Part shown: positions 35,948 to 46,299 of the stretch, piece by piece
Position numbering within the stretch: position 1 is the stretch's first letter
How the letters are laid out: each line of letters begins with the position of its first letter
Source of the DNA: Cheiracanthium punctorium
Taxonomy: Eukaryota > Arthropoda > Arachnida > Araneae > Cheiracanthiidae
Assembly: GCA_038373885.1 (NCBI GenBank)
Contig: JAWZYV010013137.1
Span: 62,001-126,000, forward strand
Direction of reading: 5' to 3'
DNA: 64,000 nucleotides
The notes under the pieces: model-generated
Told to the model about the DNA's origin: nothing
Seen by the model: the letters and a program-made list of their open reading frames with translations, nothing else
Database searches by the model: none
Made by a program: the position numbers and the translations under genes

Positions 35948-36103
35948 CCGCGCATGCGTACTAGACGAAGACGTCATTGCTCAACCTTGAGGTTCATTTC
36001 GCCTCCGGCGCAATTAAAACGGCAAGGCATTGTACTACGTGTTGTTAGCTGGAGCTGGAGAAAAGCGACGGTATATTTAGTTACAACTGTATACGTAGGT
36101 TCA
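35948..36103 (+). other. Candidate first exon/promoter inside the 9.1 kb element
   Basis: GC-rich island with CGCGCATGCGTA (35,950-35,961), similar to the NRF-1 site of housekeeping promoters, and a strong splice donor TTCAG|GTGAGT (about 36,103). The reading frame across it has no domain, so it is probably untranslated. It could drive the gene ending at 42,908-43,037. Inference only. Confidence 0.35.
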
Positions 36104-36977
36104 GGTGAGTGTTTGATGTTATGTACGGATTTTGTTCCGCGTTGGCGTAACCCGGCTCGTTTGGACTTAGAACATTTTTAAGTACTTTAGTGTTTGTCGA
36201 TAATGTTGACGCCGCGTAATTAATTAGATTAATGACACAATTAATGTTAAATCAATAAGTAATTAGCGAGATATAAAGCAATAAGCTAATTAATTAGATT
36301 GATCACTATTAATTAATTGTTAATACAGTAATATTTAACTGGGAGGGAAACCCCCACTACAAGAATAAAAGGAGTTACAAGAAAAAATGTAAGAATTCTT
36401 ATTTTATTTCCATAAAATGGACATTTAAAATGGCATTTACTCTCATTGTAAGCAACAATATCGGCCTTCTTTCGTAAAAAGTGGCATGTAACATTGAAGG
36501 GAGGGGGAAAATGGTTTCTTTTGTAGAAAATATTTCCAAAAAGGTTGAATTCTTTTTTTTTGGGGGGGGGGGGCAGTTACACCTCCGTCTTCCCTTTTAA
36601 TCCGTCCTTGGCGTTGAATGATGGGAAATAGAACAGTTATGGAACTTGATTGTGAATTCGTGACTTTTTACCTACAAAAAGAAACGAAAAAAAATCACCT
36701 GTGAATTTTGATATATTTATTTTAGACTTGCGGGTGAAGTTGAGGGGGGGGGGGCTTTTATGAGTAAAACTACGCATCGAAAACAATGGACCAACCAGAT
36801 AAATCGGCATAATGATTTTAAGCAGTGCAGGGCATCACTTGATCTGACGTCATACTATGACGTCACCTTAGCGACTCTTTCTTCAGCTACTTGCGATTTA
36901 TGTGCAAAATTTTCTGGCAACACTGATCGCAGGTGACGCTCTGGGTCGGCTAACGAACGATACGTACCGTTCATCTC

Positions 36978-37212
36978 ACCATGGCACAGCGTTTATGTCA
37001 CTGGAAATAGTAGACGGGCGAAGTGTGAAAGTCCCAGGTTCGGGTCCCATCGCGCGTCCGTCGACCGTTAACCGTTCAGAGTTTTCCGTGGTTTTCTCCG
37101 GAAGTTAGCGTAAATACGGATTAGGACCCCTTCGAAAGACCCCCACGGAGGGCTCCCCTCTTTCCAGGAAACCTCCCCAAAGCTCACTCACCAAATGGAA
37201 CGAATTTCACAC
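36978..37212 (+). repeat. tRNA-derived SINE, copy 2
   Basis: ATGGCACAGCG (A box) and GGTTCGGGTCCCATCGCGCG (B box at about 37,039) with the same body as copy 1, including TTTCTCCGGAAGTTAGCG and a 3' part with CCCCAAAGCTCACTC. Lies within the 9.1 kb element. Confidence 0.75.
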
Positions 37213-37699
37213 AATCTCAAGTACACACTAAAAGGAACGTACTGTGTGAAAATTAGCTGCTATCTCCTCATCGAACTTGAGAAATTAAAGGTTAAAAATT
37301 AGTTAAAATCGCACCAATTGTACCCTTTAGCTAGTATTTGGCGACAGGGATAATTAATTGAAAAATTGAAACGCTCACGCGAGTACGTACTCGAAATATT
37401 TATAAATCAGTGTTTGCTATACCGTGTTATATTTCAACGTACTGGGTTTTTAAGTACCTTAATCTCGTTTTCTACTAGTTAAACTGAAGTCCTATAATAT
37501 TTTTATTTTAGTTCTGAAAGTCCCTGAAGAAAGTAATTTCTTTTTATTTGTATTAACACATTGCAAGCTGCAAATTCAGGTTACGCATAAGTGAGGCATT
37601 TATTTTAATTCTATTCTTTTTATCCACATGATGATACAATGGAGTAAATATACTTAATGTTGTTTTTATGCTTTACGTGGAATTTTCTTCGAAAAATAT

Positions 37700-38602
37700 G
37701 ACATTTTCTCCATGCACAGACGAAGAAAAAGTCTGCAAAATCAAATTGTTGAAAGCTTGCAAAATTATCAGAAAGTAAATGCAACAGATTTGGTAGCAAA
37801 TGAGCAATGCTATTACTCGATACCCCTGAAGATCCCATATTTTCTAGTTTAGAAAACGAAAGCATTGACTTCATGTCCAGTGAGGACATCATGCAAAATA
37901 AGCAATTTATTTCTTGAAAAGATAAGGAGACTGCAGTAAAATACAGGCGGGATACAATAGTGGCAAAATCCCGCAGTTTACAGAGTGTTCAAAATTATTT
38001 TAAATTTGTTACAAATAAAAGGCAGTTATATCTGTGGGAAAAACAAATTCAGAAGAATGGCGATTATAAATATAAACTAAATCAAATTAAAAAATATACG
38101 TTTTAACACTTCTAATACGCAAGAAAATTACAGAAAAATGTACATGATTGTGATTTACAAACTTGGGCTTCAGAAAAGGCATTCGAATTAGGACTGAAAT
38201 TCCGCGCATCTAAAGGATGGCAGTACAGATTTTGAAAAAAGAATAAGATTGTGAGCAGGAAAGTTACATAATTTGTTTTGCTGAAAAACTCTCGGTCAAA
38301 GGAAATCATTAAGTAATTAACGCAGGCATCCGTAAATGATGTAAATGTCTTTATAAAGGATTCGTTGTTAAAAGGCGATCAAATTTTTATGCTGATCAGT
38401 CAGGTTTTAATTTAGAAATCCTTCTAGACGAACCCTGGAACATAGAGGATCGAAGCAAGTAGAAAGTGAGATTCAATCACAAAATGCTGTGACACATTCC
38501 TACACTACAATGCCGATTTTAAGTAAAAACAATAGATTGTTATAGCCATTACATATTGAACATCCCGAAAAAACTGAGGAATTCGGAAAAAATTAAGTGC
38601 AG
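37700..38602 (+). pseudogene. Pogo/CENP-B-type DDE transposase pseudogene
   Basis: One long frame with many stops can be followed from about 37,926. VKYRRDTIVAKSRSLQSVQ and FKFVTNKRQLYLWEKQIQK form the first helix-turn-helix region. WASEKAFELGLKFRASKGWQ and KIVSRKVT (about 38,160-38,270) match the CENP-B-type DNA-binding domain. YADQSGFNLE (about 38,386-38,415) holds the first catalytic aspartate. Then VTHSYTTMPILSKNNRL (about 38,487-38,537) is typical of arthropod and cnidarian pogo-like transposases. The protein stops soon after, so the second half of the DDE domain is missing. Upstream 37,700-37,900 may be N-terminal but is not recognisable. Dead copy; family call is fairly secure. Confidence 0.7.
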
Positions 38603-39664
38603 CAGTTTTCTGACATTGTGTTAATGAAACAACTTAATAATATATTTCTTTCAGGGTGAAATCAAAGGGGTGGAGGAGGGAATTATAGGGTGAACCACTC
38701 CCCTCCAAAAAAATTACCTTACAATTTTTTAAAATTATTTTTTTAATACCATTGTTTATTTCAATTCCTATTTCGCTAAAAAGCTAAACTTCTTCTAAAA
38801 AGCTACGTTTAACCTCCTATGCATGCATAGATTTTATGTTTAAAAAATATTTTTGGCAAATTTCGTCCCCCCCCCCCTCTCCAAAACGGAACCAGTTACC
38901 GGCCTGATTTTTTTCCCACCATATATTCTGCGCGCAGTGAATCATTGCTGTAGATGAATCCTGACCTGTGCTTACTTAAAATGCTTATTAAATAAGCATT
39001 TTTTTGTAAAAGTATTTATAAAAGAAAATAGAAAGCGCCAAGTAGCGATAGAGGCTCTATTCTGTCGGCTCATACTCATTTTTTATGAATTAATTTTAGC
39101 TTTAATTTAGGAAATAGCAACTAATTTTTACACATTAGGTTTCTTTAAGTGTGTACTTATGACTGGATTAAATTCGTTACGTTGAGTGAGCTTCGGGGAG
39201 GTTTCCTTGTTTGTGTTGTCCTTCTGACGAGGATTTATAAGCGGGCTTCGAGCCAACCACACGAATCCGATATACTTGTTCACAACAACTACATATCGCA
39301 ATTGTTCTTGGTTTTGGGGGAAATGAGCAATAGCAACTTCATGTAACAAGTTAAGTACTACTCATAAACTGTTTCTCATAAGTTATTTCCTTATTATAGT
39401 GTTTGTTTATATTCATTGAACTTGCTAATTGGTCCTAGAACTGTAGTTAGCCTTTTTTATTATATAGTTATGGATATGTTAAATATTTTGGAATGAGTGT
39501 TTTTGTTCGCTATCATTTTGTTTGCAGTGCTCCAGTAAGTGAAAGAATATCGCTGAACTTAAACATCCTGGCACTGTGATAAATATATTGTTTATTTTCA
39601 GTGTTTGTACTTGAATAGTCGTCTAACACAGAACAATTTATGATGTTTTTAGTGTGTATGTGTG

Positions 39665-39831
39665 CAGGCGCGTAGCCAGGAAAATTTTTCGGGTGCGGGA
39701 TATGCGCCTGGAAAATTTTTCGGGGGGGGGGTATGAACTGATTTGTGTATAAATAGACGGAATTTCATCACTAATCCAAAAATTTGGGGGGGGATATATC
39801 CCGATATCCCACCCCCCTGGCTACTCCCCTG
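39665..39831. mobile_element. CAGGCGCGTAGCC MITE with near-perfect 8-bp TSD
   Basis: CAGGCGCGTAGCCAGG and GGCTACTCCCCTG ends, flanks TATGTGTG (39,657-39,664) and CATGTGTG (39,832-39,839), seven of eight identical. Resembles the CAGTGGCGTAGC family at its ends but the interior differs. 167 bp. Confidence 0.7.
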
Positions 39832-40755
39832 CATGTGTGCTCGGGGGTATTTCACATCAAATATAATATTATACACTTCCCAGACTTATAAATTTCTATC
39901 TTCTATACTTACAATAAGAATTCTGATTTTCTAGGAGTATCTTAAGTTTCCTACCGTGTAAGTGCCTTCAATAATTTAAATCAATGGATATATCTCAATC
40001 AAGTTTATGAGGTAAACCAAATTAAAGAAATGATATATTTCACCTTTTAACGTATAAAAGAACAGAAGAATTGTATCTACAAATTATTTATAATTTCCTT
40101 GTAATATTTGTTATGTAGTTTTAAATTTGTACACACTTTGCAATTCTTTTTGCATATTGCATTACTATTATTTCTTAATCCTAGAAAATATGAATCAAAG
40201 AAGCATAGTTATACACTTTTTTTCAAAGTTAATGAAACACTTTTAACTACCATTTTGTAAACATATAAATAAATCAAACCACATAGCAATATTTTAAAAA
40301 GTGTGAAATTTATATGTATATAGCATATAACTGCTTTTTTTTTATTTTATTAATACACAACTGGTAATTAAAATAGCAACACCAAGAAGGTGACATGCTA
40401 CACACAGTGCAGCAATTTTAATGTCGAGTAGTATAATTTATCAAAGAAATATTTCTAGCTTCATAACATTGTGTTGTTCTTTTTTCTACAAATTATGTCA
40501 TTATCAAAAACAATAATCATTTTCTTCAGTTTTAAAAGTAATTTTTCATTTGTATGAGATAAACAGCTAGATTTTGATTTGAAGTAATTTTACAGTGGGA
40601 ATTTTCTAGTTTTTTGTATATTCAGGGGCGACTTGAAATTCAGGGATTTGGGAAATTTTATGTCTGGAAAAGTCAGGGAATTCTGCAAAAAATCTCTTCT
40701 AAATCAGGGAGATTTAAAACTCTTTACAATGTTTATCGTCATTTGATGCAGAATA

Positions 40756-40919
40756 CCGTGTTTACTCGCGTAATAGTCGCACCCCCGTTTTGAAGCAGAA
40801 AAAATAGCTCTTTAGAGTTACAATATTATATAGTAGATTTTACCCGCATAATAGTCGCACCTGGACTTTCAACATGAAAAATTGCCAAAAAAGTGCGACT
40901 ATTACGTGAGTAAACATGG
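40756..40919. mobile_element. MITE with TTTACTCGCGTAATAGTCGC termini, TA target
   Basis: The left end CCGTGTTTACTCGCGTAATA and the complement of the right end (CCATGTTTACTCACGTAATA) agree over about 27 bp with two mismatches. TA flanks both ends. An internal extra copy of the CGCATAATAGTCGCACC word is present. Typical pogo/mariner-like MITE, 164 bp. Confidence 0.75.
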
Positions 40920-41611
40920 TAGTTTTGGCTTCTGGTGATCGGAACAGCTTTAGTATTCGTCATTATTGGCAGTCTTTGTCATAACTTTGTAAAATTTTCA
41001 TTGGCATTAATATTTTATTTAAATATTATGTATTCATTTTTTAGATTCTTAAACAGGGATGTATAGATTTTTTTATAATTCTTATTCACTATATTTTAAG
41101 TTAACATTTACTCTGTGAGGGGGATTCCACCCCCTCAAACCCCGTTTCTTTCTTTTAAATAAATACAATTTCAGTTTACTAACAACCATAGTCAGATAAA
41201 AGAAAAAGCTATCTGCGCACATATTCCCCAAACTATCTGCAAACTCATATGACGTATTTAACGAGGAGAGGGGAAAGAGGGGGGGGGTCCTGGGAGTTCG
41301 GACACTCCCCGGCCCCCTTCCTGAAATTTTGATTTTTGTCACTATAATGATAGTCTTTTTGTGAAAAATTCTGCCTTTTTTACGGTTTGGACTCCCCCCC
41401 CCCCTCTCCCAAAATGTTTCCTGAATACGTGCCTGCTCGGGATAACTGAATACATATTGCGTATATGAACTTGTGTATATGCATTCGAAGCACACATCTG
41501 TGCAACCCGCTTGCACTATAGTGACTAGCTGCTGCTGTTGTGAACATGTATATCGGATTTGTGTGCTTGGCTGGATGTCCACTTGTAAATCCTAGTCCGA
41601 ATGACAAAACA

Positions 41612-41793
41612 AGGGAGTTACCCTCAGTGGGGGTCTTTGTAAGGGGTCCTAACCCGTATTTACCCGTATTATTAAGTTTCGGAGAAACACCGAACGGTTA
41701 GGTCGACGGATGTGCGATGGAACCCGAACCCGGGACCTTCACACTTCGGCCGTCTACAATTTTCAGTGATATAAACAGTGTGCCATGGTGAGG
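41612..41793 (-). repeat. tRNA-derived SINE, copy 3 (reverse)
   Basis: Complement of the copy 1 pattern: GGAACCCGAACCCGGGACC (B box) and the CAGTGTGCCATGG end (A box). Body with GGGGTCCTAACCCGTATTTA. Confidence 0.75.
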
Positions 41794-42329
41794 CTTTGTG
41801 CAAGATAAATTGTTTATTTATTTTAATGCATAAATTTAAAAACCATTTCATACCAGTGCCTAGTTATAAAAGTATTTTTTTAATATTTTGCTTATTATAC
41901 AGTCTGATCATCAACGTTTTAAATTTCAAAATCTCGAATCATAAGTGTAGTCAGTGGCCAATATCCTGAATCAGGAACACTAAACATAAATAGCAATTTT
42001 TTATTCAATACTTTTCGAAGTTGAAATATGTAAGAAAGTAATTAAAAATTAGCGCAGATCTGATCGCTCTGTAAGCAGTTCTTTGTAAAAGTTTTGCATT
42101 TAAAAAGAGAGGAACGCTTAAAAATTCGAGCTTTCCGCTTTTAAAAAGTTGAAAATTTGATTCTTTTTTCTTATTCATTATTTTTTCAAAAAGATTTGAC
42201 GAAAATTAAGCATATTGTTAAATGTAGTAAAAATATTTTATCATGTATTTTTATTTCGAATGTTCAATAGCAATGATGCATACAGTCTTCTATTTTAAAA
42301 CAAGATGGTAATTTTGACATTTTAATTTG

Positions 42330-42760
42330 GAAGGGCAGGCCCATGGTCAGGATTTTTATTCGGGGAGGCTCAAATATTCAAATACCATAAGTTAAACATA
42401 GGTATCATGGGGTCCTACGAAAGGTGCAAGAAAGAGCCGCCCCCACACCCTCCGACATAGGCGCGGCATAGTGATCATTTATAAAATACACTGGAACTTT
42501 TTGTATTTTAGTACTGAAGTGTCTGAAATACTGAAATAAGCCTTCTCTAGAATAAGGGTGTTCCCTAGAATATAAGCCTTCCCTGGAATACTGGGTGGAT
42601 TGTGGTAATGGGGCCGCTTGGGTGCCCCTCTCTTGTAGAGGACGCGGGGCTGCAGAGCCTGTTTACCTAAATCCGTCCCTGTATATAAACATACATATTT
42701 GAACTTTCGGGGGGGGGTGTAGCTCCTCTAGCCTCCCTTTCCCAGGCTACGTGCTTGTCG
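42330..42760. repeat. Cluster of GC-rich MITE ends
   Basis: Includes CTAAATCCGTCCCTG (about 42,670-42,684), which is a common hAT end, a CAGGATTTTTATTCGGGG word and GGCTACGTGCTTGTC. Matching partners and TSDs could not be assigned, so these are fragments. Confidence 0.35.
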
Positions 42761-42907
42761 AAGGGGAATTACGATAAGTGCTGCTGAAAAGTAAAATTAT
42801 TATGCTCCTAGCTTGTGCTAACAAATTTCAGTTTATAGATGAGTCAAAAGTAAAATGTGATTTTTTAAATGTGTTTAATTCACTGAAGTAAATTATTTTT
42901 TTTCTAG

Positions 42908-43037
42908 GTGTTTGCTTGGAATAAATCCTAACAGAGGATGCAAGAAGAATCCTGATGAGAAAAAACGTGAGGCCGTTAATATGAAAATTCTCAATTTACA
43001 TAATAAAATGTCGGTATATGAGCTAATTGACCACTAA
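42908..43037 (+). CDS. Candidate terminal coding exon inside the 9.1 kb element, unknown protein
   Basis: After a polypyrimidine tract and AG (TTTTTTTTCTAG, ending 42,907) a frame with one leftover base reads CLLGINPNRGCKKNPDEKK and on to ...SVYELIDH before a stop at 43,035-43,037. A poly(A) signal AATAAA is at 43,165-43,170. The exon at 62,085-62,151 starts in the same phase and encodes the similar CLADINPDRGTK, also followed by AATAAA. Two copies with conserved phase and motif argue for a real gene family with this C-terminus. The function is unknown, and the upstream exons in this copy were not located. Confidence 0.45.
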
Positions 43038-43312
43038 TTATATATTAAGAAATACCCATGAATACTGGAGAGCAAACCTATAAAATTATAAACAATAATC
43101 TTTGTAAATATTCCTCTGTTTGTACTTTGTAAATACTTTATAAATACTGTATTTTTTTTCTTAAAATAAATCTAATTTTTCACAATTTTTCCTGACGTAT
43201 TTCTTTGATTATTAATGGATATTACAAAAGTCTAAGCATATATATATCATGTAAGAGTAATTTTAAACTCCTAAAAACTATTTCTGAAAAATAAGATGCA
43301 TATATGTATATA

Positions 43313-43501
43313 CATTAAAACCTCTACTAACGGTCACCTCCGAAGACTGGTCATCTCTTAAAACAGACACTGTTAGAAGTTTACAGAATTGAATTGAGAC
43401 TATTGAATTAACATTATTGTGAACCTCCAAAGAACGGTTGTCTCATAAAATGGTCATTATTTTATGGGACCAAACGTAGCTGTTTCTCAGAGGTTTCACT
43501 C
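43313..43501. mobile_element. MITE with AAACCTCT termini, TA target
   Basis: CATTAAAACCTCTACTAACG and the complement of the right end (GAGTGAAACCTCTGAGAAAC) align in register, and TA flanks both. The interior repeats GGTCA/CCTCCGAAG words. Mariner/pogo-like, non-coding. Confidence 0.5.
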
Positions 43502-44279
43502 TATATATGTAGTATTTATTTGAACGACGCCATCACTACATTAATCAATAGTTTAGAAGCAAACATATATATTATTTTAACTACAATGACGCGCTACAAT
43601 CACCTAAAAAATAAACCTTACGGTAAATACTTCCACTAACTTCATTTTCTACAAATACCCCAACCATTTAGGGACAATTGAAATGACAAACTGATACGCT
43701 TCCATCCCCATGAACATAGAAATTGATGGATACTTGATGGATAATATCAAGAAATAATTTCGAAAGCATTCAAAAATAAACTTTAAATTTTATGCTTGGA
43801 ACATCTACACTACCACCCCTGATCCATTGATTTGTGTATAAATTTTTGTGCTTTGAAATGCATTGATTCATTTGAAATCAGCTTCTTTGATTACTGTTTT
43901 ACTTGATTGATAACAATCGTTCTTATAAATCTTTCTTTTTTCAACACTAATATTTTATTTTGTACAGTTACTTAATTTTAAAGTATGCCCTTGGATGGAA
44001 TTGTTGAAAATAATTAATGTCACCTATGATTTCAAAACATACTCAAGAATTTATTTTCATTAACATTTTGTAGGAGAATTTTTTTACCACTTAACAGGGC
44101 TAGGTCGTCGAAAGAAGCTAGTATATGATAAAATTACTGAATTTTTTAAGTAATTGTAAGTAAGTAATTTTTTTAAGTAATCTTAAGTAAGGTATTGGAT
44201 TATTAAAAACAAAAGAAAGTTGTTATAAATACAAAATATATTTCATAAATAAACTGGTTTTTTCTGTAAATTCTTTAAA

Positions 44280-44870
44280 TCAAGCTGTAAAAAAAATGGT
44301 TAAAGTCTGCTACATTGACAGAAATATACCGTCGACAAAACACGGTGAATCTGGAAAAATTACAGATTTCTGTAAATTAAATGCAGTATCTAAAAAAAAA
44401 ATACAAAACATTGCTATAAAATAAACGGAGAATCTGTAAAAATTTTTAAAAATACAGAAGAAATCAGTAAAACGCATAGAAGATTTCTGTAAAAGAAACA
44501 GAGGCTCTGTAAAAAATTACGGAAGACTTCTGTAAAACATACAGAAGATTTCTGTAAAATAAACAGAGAATCTGTAAAAAACTACAGAAGACTTCTGTAA
44601 AACACACAGACGTTTTCTGTAAAATAAACAGAGAATCTGTAAAAATTACGGAAGACTTCTGTAAAACATACAGAAGATTTTTGTAAAATAAACGGAGAAT
44701 CTGTAAAAAACGACAGAAGACTTCTGTAAAGCACACAGAAGTTTTCTGTAAAATAAACAGAGAATCAGTAAAAATTATGGAAGACTTCTGTAAAACACAC
44801 AGAAATTTTCTGTAAAATAAACGGAGAATCTGTAAAAAATTACAGAACATTTCTGTTAAATATACGGAAA
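44280..44870. repeat. 64/65-bp tandem array at the right end of the 9.1 kb element
   Basis: GAAGACTTCTGTAAA recurs at 44,522, 44,587, 44,651, 44,716 and 44,780, alternating 65 and 64 bp, so the higher-order unit is 129 bp. Units are built from CTGTAAA/TTTACAG words that also occur in the TIRs. A 128-codon minus frame across the array is a by-product of the periodicity. Confidence 0.9.
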
Positions 44871-45737
44871 AAAACTGGCGTCCTGGATGACAGTTTTTTT
44901 CTGTAAATTTGACAGACTTTTTTTTGCAGTGTAGGTTCTACCGATTTGCACAGTTTTGGGCTTGGCGCAATTTACTGCGAGCAAACCGATATAGGTTTAG
45001 GTTTGTGTGTGTAGGTTTTATTATAATACGGCGTTAAACTTTAATTTTCCATGCAGATATAGTGCAATTATTAAGGCGACTTTAAGCGATCGATCTTATT
45101 ACCGAACCGATTAGACACCGAAATTTCCCCAAATTAAGTAAATTGATTTACCTTGGGGGAATGCCGCCAAATTTAAAAGATAAATGAAATTCTCGCATTC
45201 GGTAAATTGGAATAAATAAAACACGTTATAGTTGATAATTTAAAATACTGCTATGCTACTTTTCAAATAGATGCCTGCATTAATGCCTGCCTGCCTTTGT
45301 GATGGAACCATACACAAATAACTATTTCCCATTTTGATTGCTGTTAAATCAGTGCTTAGAATCATTCTCTGAAAAAAAAATCTCGTAAAATGGCGTATGC
45401 AGATTTCTTCTTTAGTACCTTTCTTAGAAAAGTTGGCGATAAATATTCAAATGTAGTGTAACTCCGTGTTTAATAGCGTGTGTTTTTTGCGTTTGTATTG
45501 CTAATTCTATGGCACGATTGAGATGAGCCAATGTTACGAGCGGATGGATAGATAATTTTTTTAAAATCCCGCCAAACAGGGTATAGCAAAATAGGAATTC
45601 TGTGTAAATACGAAAGTCTTTGGAGATGAACGAGAATGCCTATAAATTATTGCATTTAGTGTGAAGTTAAATTTAGGATTCATTTTGACTATTTGCCATA
45701 GACTATAGGTGTGGCGTAATTCGCGAACATTTCAATT

Positions 45738-46160
45738 TGTTTTGACTAACTTCACCTGCAGCCGCATTTTTTGGCGCCTAGAGCACCACTACTGTGATGA
45801 CGCAAGGAGCTCAGACAGTGAACATTCTGTTTTTGCTCTCTCCTTTTTAGTTTAGCTTTGAGAGTGCATGGAAGGTTTCAGGCTCCGTTGTATCGGAGAC
45901 CTGAAGTTATTAATGATTCTAAACTGATTTCTTGTACATAATGTATATACTAATTTTGTAAGATAACGTAATCCAGTAATTAAATTTTAATAGTTAAAAG
46001 TTTGGTTATTGCTTCAAGCAGTCTTACAGATTATACAATACGTCTTTTCGTCGGATATCTAGGACCGGCCCCACCTTCGCAGGCACCCCTCAGAAAGGTA
46101 AGCAGTCTTACCTTATTTTATTTGTTTCCTAAATTTTTTGGTTTTTGGTAGGAAAAGTAA
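45738..46160 (+). repeat. Putative 5' LTR of the BEL element
   Basis: Similarity to the Helitron units fades at about 45,735 and TGTTTTGACTAACTTC follows, a plausible LTR start. It must end just before the primer site at 46,165. With no second LTR to compare, both boundaries are estimates and no TSD can be shown. Confidence 0.5.
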
Positions 46161-46164
46161 AAAC

Positions 46165-46182
46165 TGGCGCCCGAACAGGGGC
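46165..46182 (+). promoter_or_regulatory. Primer binding site, lysine tRNA type
   Basis: TGGCGCCCGAACAGGGGC is complementary to the 3' end of a lysine tRNA (UUU type), with one difference from the well-known lysine-3 site. It marks the start of minus-strand DNA synthesis. Confidence 0.85.
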
Positions 46183-46299
46183 TGCCAAGAAGGTAGGGAA
46201 TAATTTTCATGTTGATTCAGAGTAAATAATAAAGAATTGTAAATAAATATTCGATTGAATTAACGTAGTTGTTTGAAAATTTAATTAGGAAATATTAAA

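Larger units (their letters stand above)
35847..44931. mobile_element. 9.1 kb TIR element, pogo-like, TA target duplication
   Basis: The left end CACTGCAAAAAAAGTCTGT and the complement of the right end (CACTGCAAAAAAAAGTCTGT) match over about 25 bp. TA flanks both ends (35,845-35,846 and 44,932-44,933), and the intact site in Helitron unit B (AGTAGGTTCTAC, about 33,907) proves the junctions. CTGTAAAA words fill both subterminal zones. It encloses a CENP-B/pogo-type transposase pseudogene consistent with TA insertion. It also holds exon-like pieces, two SINEs, several MITEs and a tandem array. Related short ends are at 53,044 and perhaps 52,243. Confidence 0.8.
35326..45737 (+). mobile_element. 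Helitron-type element, unit C, split and 3'-incomplete
   Basis: It starts with TCTATACTATTAAAATC immediately after unit B's CTAG. Sequence parallel to A and B runs to 35,846, is interrupted by the 9.1 kb element, and resumes at 44,932-44,934 with GGTTCTACCGATTTGCACAG. It continues to about 45,730, where the BEL LTR begins. Its hairpin/CTAG 3' end was not found downstream of the retrotransposon. Confidence 0.75.

Noticed and set aside
41054..41431. MITE with CAGGGATGTAT / ATACGTGCCTG ends
   Set aside because: The ends are only loosely complementary and flanking octamers do not match.
41082..41582. 166-codon minus-strand open frame
   Set aside because: It crosses G/C-run MITE fragments and ordinary non-coding DNA, has no domain, and no splice or start context.
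44464..44850. 128-codon minus-strand open frame rich in FCNFLQILRLFY repeats
   Set aside because: It is the translation of the 64/65-bp tandem array; the repeat has no stop in this frame by periodicity.
45710..45737. LTR start at TGTGGCGTAATTCGC
   Set aside because: This stretch still aligns loosely to the Helitron units (GGTGTTAATTTCGCC), so a start at about 45,738 is preferred, though uncertain.
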